A stretch of DNA of 10,790 nt. It comes from Reyranella sp. Its GTDB lineage: Bacteria > Pseudomonadota > Alphaproteobacteria > Reyranellales > Reyranellaceae. The notes beneath the pieces are model-generated. The model was given only the letters and a program-made list of their open reading frames with translations. It searched no databases and was not told the DNA's origin. Of this stretch, positions 5,831-10,790 are shown piece by piece; position 1 is the first letter of the stretch; each line of letters begins with the position of its first letter. The stretch covers positions 1-10,790 of the forward strand of contig JAUXRT010000536.1 in the NCBI GenBank assembly GCA_030681635.1, written 5' to 3'. A program made the translations under genes and the position numbers.

Positions 5831-7516
5831 TCAGCGCTTCCGCCAGGCCTGCAGCCGCGCGAACAGGAAGCGGTCGGCCAGCAGGTGCAGCGCCTTGACC
5901 GCGGCGGAGGTGATCACGATCACGACGCAGAGCGCCGCTGCGGCCGCCGTGGTGCCGGCCTCCTCGATGTTCACCGCCGCCACCGAGGCGAGCTTGGTGT
6001 CGGGCGCGTAGAGGAAGATCACCGACGACACCGTCGTCATGGCGTTGACGAACAGGTAGATCGCGATGTCGAGGACCGCCGGCAGGCAGATCGGCACGGT
6101 GACGCGGAAGAAGGTCTTCCAGATCGGCACCTTGAGCGAGGCCGACACCGATTCGAACTCGGGATCGATCTGCTTCAGCGCCGTCGTCGCCGTGAGATGA
6201 CCGACCGTGTAGAAATGCGCCACCGTGTTGATCACCAGGATCGCCATGGTGGCGTAGAGGAAATTGAGCGGGTTGTTGGGCGCGTTGAAGAAGAAGATGT
6301 AGCCCAGCCCAAGCACGATGCCGGGGACGGCCATCGGCAGGAAGGCCAGCAGCTGGACGATGCTGCGCACCGCGCCGAAGCCCCGGGTCTTCTCGTTCAG
6401 CCAGGCGCCCACGAACATCAGCGCCGTGCCGGCAATCGCCGCCCCCAGAGCCATGCGCAGCGAGTTGAAATAGGACTCCCAGCCGTTGGCGTCGAAGTTG
6501 GCGAAGTCGTAGTTCGCCAGGGTGAGGCTGAGGTTGTACGGCCAGTATTTTATCAGCGAACCCCAGATCGCCATGCCGAGGATGGCGAGGATGCCGGCCG
6601 AGACCAGCGTGCAGAAGAGTGTGAAGAAAAGGTCGCGGCCGAACTTGGGCTTGGGGATCAGCGGCACGGCGCGGGCGGTCAGCAGCGCCACCTGCTTGCG
6701 CTGGACCAGCCGGTCGACGATGAAGGCCAGTGCCGCCGGTGCCAGCAGAACCATGCCGACCACGGCGCCCATCGAGAAGTTCTGCTGGCCGATCACCTGC
6801 TTATAGACGTCGGTCGCCAGCACGTTGAAATTTCCGCCGATCACCTTGGCGATGCCGAAATCGGTGATCACCAGGGTGAATACCACCAGCGCGGCGCTGA
6901 TCAGGCCGTATTTGGCGCCGGGCAATGTCACCGTGAAGAAGACGCGGATTTTCGAGGCGCCCAGCGCGTCGGCCGCCTCGTAGAGGCGGGCGTCGGCGGT
7001 GGCGAGCGCCGTCACCATGATCATGGTGGCGTGCGGGAAGCAGTAGAAGACCTGGGCGATCACGATGCCGTCGAACCCGTAGATCGAGCCGCCCATCAGG
7101 CCCTTGAAGAAGCCCTGGTTGCCGAACAGGTAGACCAGCGCCAGGCCGGGCAGCAGCGAGGGCGCGAAGATCGGGATCAGCGAGATGCCCTGGAACAGCC
7201 ACCGGCCCGGCAGGACGGCGCGGGTGAGCGCATAGGCATAGAGGAAGGAAAGCGGCACCACGATCGCGGTGCACACCGCCGCGACGTGGAAGCTGTTCAG
7301 GGCCGAGTTGAACAGCGCCGGCGTCGAGAAGTACGAAATGTAGTTGGCCACCCCGACATAGTTGCCGTTGCGGTCCTCGAAGCCCTTGGCCAGCAGGGCC
7401 CACAGCGGCAGGCCGACGATCAGCAGCAGGACGCCGACGAACGCCACGACACCGGCGCGCATGATCAGATCGTCTCGCGACAGGTTTATCCGCAGCGCGG
7501 GAACGGCGAGACTCAC
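5831..7516 (-). CDS. ABC transporter permease with two fused membrane domains (putative 2-aminoethylphosphonate type)
   Basis: A 561-residue inner-membrane protein that would form the translocation channel alone, since it carries two homologous permease halves. Hydrophobic segments are spread over both halves (for example about 20-43, 77-98, 109-131, 205-225, 297-320, 355-373, 386-410, 421-440, 476-500, 523-543). Each half holds an EAA loop for coupling to the ATPase: EAADALGASKIRVFFTVTLPG from about 180 and EFESVSASLKVPIWKTFFRV from about 453. This fused layout and length match the PhnU2/AepW-like permeases, and also the iron and thiamine ThiP/FbpB group. The start is GTG (7516-7514), sharing GTGA with the ATPase stop, so the two are translationally coupled. 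The prpF-like gene follows after 20 bp. Family is sure; substrate class depends on the partner binding protein. Confidence 0.92.
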   Translation of the reverse strand: MSLAVPALRINLSRDDLIMRAGVVAFVGVLLLIVGLPLWALLAKGFEDRNGNYVGVANYISYFSTPALFNSALNSFHVAAVCTAIVVPLSFLYAYALTRAVLPGRWLFQGISLIPIFAPSLLPGLALVYLFGNQGFFKGLMGGSIYGFDGIVIAQVFYCFPHATMIMVTALATADARLYEAADALGASKIRVFFTVTLPGAKYGLISAALVVFTLVITDFGIAKVIGGNFNVLATDVYKQVIGQQNFSMGAVVGMVLLAPAALAFIVDRLVQRKQVALLTARAVPLIPKPKFGRDLFFTLFCTLVSAGILAILGMAIWGSLIKYWPYNLSLTLANYDFANFDANGWESYFNSLRMALGAAIAGTALMFVGAWLNEKTRGFGAVRSIVQLLAFLPMAVPGIVLGLGYIFFFNAPNNPLNFLYATMAILVINTVAHFYTVGHLTATTALKQIDPEFESVSASLKVPIWKTFFRVTVPICLPAVLDIAIYLFVNAMTTVSSVIFLYAPDTKLASVAAVNIEEAGTTAAAAALCVVIVITSAAVKALHLLADRFLFARLQAWRKR

Positions 7517-8583
7517 GCCGCGAACACCCGCAGCCTGTCCGGCGGCAAGGCGACATCGAGATGGCTGCCGAGCCGGACGTCGAGGTCGCGGATCAGGTTG
7601 CTGGAGAAGTCCGCCGTCAGCAGGACGCCGGGCGCCGACCGCACCTTGAGCGTGGCGCGGCAGAAGGCGCCGACGAAGTCGAGGTCGCCGACCTCGACCG
7701 GCACGCGATTCTGGACATCGGCCGGCAGGTCTCGCACCCGCACATCCTCGGGCCGGATGCAGAGCTGCATCTTGAGGCCAGGCGCCAGGCCGTCCTGCGC
7801 CGGACAGGTGAAGGTGAGATCGCCGACCTTGACCTTGTCGGCCGCCAGGAGCGTGCCGCCGAGGAAGTTCATCGAGCCGACGAAATCGGCGACGAAGGCC
7901 GTCGCCGGCCGGCGGTAGATCTCCTGCGGCGAGCCCACCTGCTCGATCGCGCCGTGGTTCATCACCACGATACGGTCGGCCATGGTCAGCGCCTCCTCCT
8001 GGTCGTGCGTCACCATGATGGTGGTGACTCCCAACCGGCGCTGCAGCGCCTTGATCTCATGGCGCAAGCGGACCCGCACGCGGGCATCGAGCGCGGAAAG
8101 CGGCTCGTCGAGCAGCAACAGGCCGGGCGAGGTGGCGAGCGCCCGCGCCAGCGCCACGCGCTGCTGCTGGCCGCCGGAAAGCTGGGCCGGATGTTTGGCG
8201 CCGGAATCGGGCAGGCCGACCAGCGCCAGCAACTCGGTCACGCGCGCCTTGATCTCGGCCCGGTTCTGACGCCGGCTCACCAGCCCGTAGCCGACGTTCT
8301 CGGTCACCGTGAGGTTGGGGAACAGCGCGTAGGACTGGAACACGATGCCGAAGTCGCGCTGCGCCGGCGGCAGCGCCGACACGTCCCGCCCCTTCTGGCG
8401 GATCGTGCCCGAGGTCTGCGGATCGAGGCCGGCGATGGCCCGCAACAGGGTGGTCTTGCCGCAACCCGAGGGTCCCAGGAAGCAGACGAACTCACCCTCG
8501 GTAACGTCGAGCGAGACGTTGCCGAGGGCCGTGAAGTCGCCGAACCGCTTGGAAAGGTCGCGGACTTCGAGGAAATTCGTCAC
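7513..8583 (-). CDS. ABC transporter ATP-binding protein (putative 2-aminoethylphosphonate type)
   Basis: A 356-residue ATPase that would power import through the downstream fused permease. All nucleotide-binding elements are intact: Walker A GPSGCGKT (37-44), Q-loop Q83, signature LSGGQQQR (135-142), Walker B LLLLDE (155-160), D-loop SALD (163-166) and switch H193. After about residue 235 comes a C-terminal TOBE-type regulatory domain, as in the CUT1/MOI-type importers such as PotA and FbpC. It starts at GTG (8583-8581). An in-frame TAG lies directly before this codon, so no longer start is possible. A GGAG only three bases upstream is closer than usual. The binding-protein gene ends eight bases earlier and the permease overlaps it by four bases, giving one transcription unit. 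Confidence 0.94.
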   Translation of the reverse strand: MTNFLEVRDLSKRFGDFTALGNVSLDVTEGEFVCFLGPSGCGKTTLLRAIAGLDPQTSGTIRQKGRDVSALPPAQRDFGIVFQSYALFPNLTVTENVGYGLVSRRQNRAEIKARVTELLALVGLPDSGAKHPAQLSGGQQQRVALARALATSPGLLLLDEPLSALDARVRVRLRHEIKALQRRLGVTTIMVTHDQEEALTMADRIVVMNHGAIEQVGSPQEIYRRPATAFVADFVGSMNFLGGTLLAADKVKVGDLTFTCPAQDGLAPGLKMQLCIRPEDVRVRDLPADVQNRVPVEVGDLDFVGAFCRATLKVRSAPGVLLTADFSSNLIRDLDVRLGSHLDVALPPDRLRVFAA

Positions 8584-8591
8584 CTACTCCG

Positions 8592-9638
8592 TCACTTGGC
8601 CTTGGGCGCGGACTTGCCGTCGTAGCGCTTGGTCCACTCGGCCAGGATGCGATCGCGATTCTTGGCCATCCATTCGACGTCCATCTTGGCCATCATCTTC
8701 TCGCCATCGGGCGGGTAGTTGGCCGGCATCGACTTGACGGCCGGATTGGCGACGATCGCGTAGTACTTGCCGTACATCTCGTTGGCCTTGAGCGAGGACG
8801 AATAGTCCGCGAGCTTCTTGGCCGCCGCGAGGTTCTTGGTGCCCTTCATGATGGCCGTGACTTCCATCTCCCAGCCGAGGCCCTCCTTGGGCACGATCAG
8901 GTCGATCGGTGCGCCCTTGGTCTTCTCGGTGGCGCCGCGCATGTCGAAGCCGATACCCATCAGGCGCTCGCCCTTGGCGGCCTGCACGCAGGGCGCCGAA
9001 CCGGAATGGAGGTACTGCGCCACGTTCTGGTGCAGCGCGTCCATGAACTTCCAGCCCGCATCCTCACCCATGATGGTGAGCCAGCCGGCGACGGTGAGAT
9101 AGCCGGTGCCCGACGAGGCCGGGTTCGGCATCACGATCGAGTCCTTGTACTCGGGCTTGGTGAGATCGGCCCAGCTCGTGGGCTTGGCCTTCTTGCCCTT
9201 GGCAGCTTCGGCGGTGTTGAAGCACAGGACCGCGAGATAGGCGTCCATGCCGACCCAGGTCTCCGGGGTCTTGCCGCTCTTGAACATCGGCTTCAGCGCC
9301 GCCGCACCGGCCGGCGTATAGGGCTCGATCATGCCCAGACTGGCGAACAGGCCGATGCTCGAGGCCGCCAGGCCCCAGATCACGTCGGCGCGGGGATTGT
9401 CCTTTTCGGCGATCAGCTTGGCCGTCACCACGCCGGTCGAATCGCGCACCCAGGCGATCTCGATGGTGGGATTGTCAGCCTCGAAGGCTTTCTTGAACGG
9501 CTCCAGCTGCTCGTTCTCGATCGCCGTATAGACCGTCAGCTTGGTCTTTTGCGCCCAGGCGTTGCCGCCGAAACCGGTGGCCGCCAGCACGGTCGCACCG
9601 GCCAGCACCACGCGACGCAGAATTGAAGTCTTGCCCAT
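8592..9638 (-). CDS. Periplasmic substrate-binding protein, putative 2-aminoethylphosphonate ABC transporter (PhnS2/AepX-like)
   Basis: A 348-residue extracellular solute-binding protein. It begins with a signal peptide: basic MGKTSILRR, a hydrophobic core, and an AWA (27-29) site before Q30, giving a mature protein of about 319 residues in the periplasm. The mature part opens with LTVYTAIENEQLEPFKKAF and contains WVRDSTGVVTAKLIAEKDNP (63-82), SIVMPNPASSGTGYLTV (about 167-183) and a LAEWTKRYDGKS tail. I recall this pattern from the family labelled PhnS2 (TIGR03261), related to the AepX binding protein. The broader fold is shared with Fe3+ and spermidine binders. The ATG has a strong GGGGAGA six bases upstream. 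First gene of the transporter operon, diverging from the Rieske oxygenase. Ligand assignment comes from family annotation only. Confidence 0.92.
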   Translation of the reverse strand: MGKTSILRRVVLAGATVLAATGFGGNAWAQKTKLTVYTAIENEQLEPFKKAFEADNPTIEIAWVRDSTGVVTAKLIAEKDNPRADVIWGLAASSIGLFASLGMIEPYTPAGAAALKPMFKSGKTPETWVGMDAYLAVLCFNTAEAAKGKKAKPTSWADLTKPEYKDSIVMPNPASSGTGYLTVAGWLTIMGEDAGWKFMDALHQNVAQYLHSGSAPCVQAAKGERLMGIGFDMRGATEKTKGAPIDLIVPKEGLGWEMEVTAIMKGTKNLAAAKKLADYSSSLKANEMYGKYYAIVANPAVKSMPANYPPDGEKMMAKMDVEWMAKNRDRILAEWTKRYDGKSAPKAK

Positions 9639-9688
9639 TTTATCTCCCCGTCCGGCGACATCCCGGTCGCCTTGGCTACACGCGCCGC

Positions 9689-9713
9689 ATGACGCGCCTA
9701 TGACGGCGCCTAT
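9689..9713. repeat. Imperfect tandem direct repeat in the divergent intergenic region
   Basis: Two near-identical units, atgacgcgcctat (9689-9701) and atgacggcgcctat (9700-9713), are offset by 11 bases, about one helical turn, so they face the same side of the DNA. The second unit has one extra G. Such phasing is typical of regulator half-sites but could be chance in GC-rich DNA. Confidence 0.4.
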
Positions 9714-9728
9714 CCCCAGAGCGCCGTC
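9702..9728. promoter_or_regulatory. Inverted repeat, possible operator between the divergent transporter and Rieske genes
   Basis: GACGGCGC (9702-9709) and GCGCCGTC (9721-9728) are perfect reverse complements separated by 11 bases, so the half-site centres are 19 bases apart, close to two helical turns. This is the geometry of a dimeric regulator site. The repeat overlaps the direct-repeat units and a weak minus-strand promoter candidate (TTGCGA at 9736-9731, GATAGG at 9714-9709, 16-bp spacing). It is not followed by a T-run, and no gene ends here, so a terminator is unlikely. Confidence 0.35.
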
Positions 9729-9745
9729 CTTCGCAAAACCTTAAC

Positions 9746-9762
9746 ATGGGGATGGGGATGGG
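9746..9762 (+). repeat. Short hexamer repeat (atgggg, nearly three copies)
   Basis: Two exact copies of atgggg (9746-9757) and most of a third (9758-9762) sit about 45 bases before the Rieske gene, within its probable leader or promoter. It is too short to assign a role. Copy-number slippage is conceivable. Confidence 0.5.
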
Positions 9763-9795
9763 CAAGGCCGTCATGCTACGGTTCCCCCTAGCAAG

Positions 9796-9801
9796 AGGAG
9801 A
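9796..9801 (+). promoter_or_regulatory. Ribosome-binding site that fixes the Rieske oxygenase start
   Basis: AGGAGA lies six bases before the ATG at 9808, an optimal Shine-Dalgarno sequence and spacing. It supports this start over in-frame alternatives further on. Confidence 0.8.
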
Positions 9802-9807
9802 GCCAGA

Positions 9808-10790
9808 ATGGACGGTACGGCGCTGTCGGCGCGTCATTCAATATCGCCCGAAATTGCCCAGCTGGTCGCCCGGCACAAGCCCGGCGGACCTCTGGAACGG
9901 CCATTCTACACGGCTCCCGAGGTCTTTGCCGCCGACCTGGCGCGGATCCAGCACCGTCATTGGGTGTTCGCCGGCTACACCTTCCAGATCCCCAGGCCCG
10001 GCGACTACTTCACCTACCGGGTGGGGACCGAATCGATCATCGTCGTGCGCGACCGCGCCGGCGAGATCCGCGCCTTTCACAACGTCTGTCGCCACCGCGG
10101 CTCCCGGATCTGCAGCACCGAGACGGGCCATGCCCACCGGCTGGTCTGCCCCTATCACCGCTGGACCTACGAGCTCGACGGTGCGCTGGTGCTCGACACG
10201 CGCCGCGAGTTCGGCGTCGACAAGGAAGGCCTCTCGCTCAAGCCCGTGTCCGTCGTGGACGCGGCCGGCCTCCTGTTCGTTTCCTTCTCCGATGCCCCAC
10301 CCGATTTCGCCGACGCGCTGGCCACCATCCGTCGCAAGATGAAGCCGCACGCCATCGACCGCGCCAAGATCGCCCATCAGGTCGACTACGTCGTGGCGGC
10401 CAACTGGAAGATCGTGTTTGAGAACAATCGCGAGTGCTACCACTGCCCGCCCAATCACAAGGAATACAACACCGCCGCCTACGACGTGCAGCGCGACGCC
10501 GCGATGCTCGATCCCACGCTACAGCCCGGCATGGATGCCATCGTGGCGCGCGCCAACGCCCGCTTCCGCAGCCTCGGCCTCGACGAGGGCGATGCGCTCT
10601 CGACCATGACCGGCATGTCATGGCGCTGCCATCGCACGCCGGTGGTGGAAGGCTTCGTGACGCAAAGCATGGACGGCAAGCCGCTGTCCTGCCAGATGGG
10701 CGATATCAAAGAATGGGACTCCGGCACGCTCCGCACCACCGTGTTCCCGAACTTCTGGCAGCACACCAATTGCGACTACGCCGCCGCCGC
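9808..10790 (+). CDS. Rieske non-haem iron oxygenase, quaternary-amine type (glycine betaine monooxygenase GbcA-like), C-terminus cut by window edge
   Basis: Oxygenase component of a two-part monooxygenase; relatives remove a methyl group from glycine betaine or stachydrine, or cleave carnitine. Of an expected 400-plus residues, 327 are present and the frame is open at the right edge. The Rieske 2Fe-2S ligands are C94-x-H96 and C114-x2-H117. The mononuclear iron site shows H212 and H217 in NNRECYHCPPNH; the third, acidic ligand lies beyond the edge. The residue three before H212 is E209 rather than the Asp of aromatic dioxygenases; carnitine oxygenase CntA has Glu here, so this points to a quaternary ammonium substrate. 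NWKIVFENNRECYHC closely resembles GbcA as recalled. It needs a reductase partner, not seen here. It is transcribed away from the transporter operon across a 169-bp gap. Family is sure; the exact substrate is not. Confidence 0.92.
   Translation, partial: MDGTALSARHSISPEIAQLVARHKPGGPLERPFYTAPEVFAADLARIQHRHWVFAGYTFQIPRPGDYFTYRVGTESIIVVRDRAGEIRAFHNVCRHRGSRICSTETGHAHRLVCPYHRWTYELDGALVLDTRREFGVDKEGLSLKPVSVVDAAGLLFVSFSDAPPDFADALATIRRKMKPHAIDRAKIAHQVDYVVAANWKIVFENNRECYHCPPNHKEYNTAAYDVQRDAAMLDPTLQPGMDAIVARANARFRSLGLDEGDALSTMTGMSWRCHRTPVVEGFVTQSMDGKPLSCQMGDIKEWDSGTLRTTVFPNFWQHTNCDYAAA

Noticed and set aside
4725..6011. A 428-codon open frame on the plus strand
   Set aside because: It is antisense to the PrpF-family gene, whose motifs and catalytic pair are intact, and it crosses the boundary into the permease without any signal.
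5885..7918. A 677-codon open frame on the plus strand
   Set aside because: It is antisense to the permease and ATPase genes, with highly repetitive R/H/D/Q composition and no recognisable domain or ribosome-binding site. It is a by-product of codon bias.
9746..10342. Open frame starting MGMGMG on the plus strand
   Set aside because: It overlaps the Rieske oxygenase in another frame. The start arises from the atgggg repeat, there is no good ribosome-binding site, and the oxygenase frame carries the iron ligands.

Overview
The window is GC-rich, densely packed DNA that looks like a free-living or soil alphaproteobacterium (a Rhizobiales or Rhodospirillales-type genome). This rests on base composition, tight 4-base gene overlaps, GTG starts, and catabolic and transport families common there; the genus cannot be fixed from this sequence. 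Nine complete or nearly complete protein genes were found, plus one cut by each window edge. No tRNA, rRNA, CRISPR array, insertion sequence or convincing terminator was seen, and no stretch over 300 bases lacks a gene.

Left part (1-3241, minus strand). A compact three-gene operon is read right to left: an FAD-dependent oxidoreductase of the DAO family, a class III PLP aminotransferase closely resembling the Variovorax beta-phenylalanine aminotransferase, and a ureohydrolase of the agmatinase/guanidino-acid hydrolase type that runs off the left edge. The last two overlap by four bases. Together they look like a catabolic route for an amino or guanidino acid. The aminotransferase's conserved arginines suggest a beta-amino acid intermediate.

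Middle (3242-4641, plus strand). A module of different character contains a 227-residue single-span membrane protein of unknown function and a HigB/HigA-type toxin-antitoxin pair, with AT-rich leaders and a perfect 18-bp palindrome just before the toxin start. It runs against the surrounding genes and may have been inserted into a once longer minus-strand operon.

Right part (4647-9638, minus strand). An ABC import operon is read right to left: periplasmic binding protein, ATPase, fused two-domain permease, then a PrpF-family isomerase. The three transport proteins match the set usually annotated as putative 2-aminoethylphosphonate importers (PhnS2/T2/U2, or AepXVW-like), yet no recognisable phosphonate-degrading gene is in view.

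Right edge (9808-10790, plus strand). Diverging from the transporter is the N-terminal part of a Rieske non-haem iron oxygenase of the glycine betaine monooxygenase/carnitine oxygenase type. The 169-bp gap holds short direct and inverted repeats that could bind a shared regulator. Overall the window appears to be an uptake and breakdown locus for a small nitrogenous zwitterion, perhaps an N-methylated, guanidino or beta-amino compound; the actual substrate is inference.
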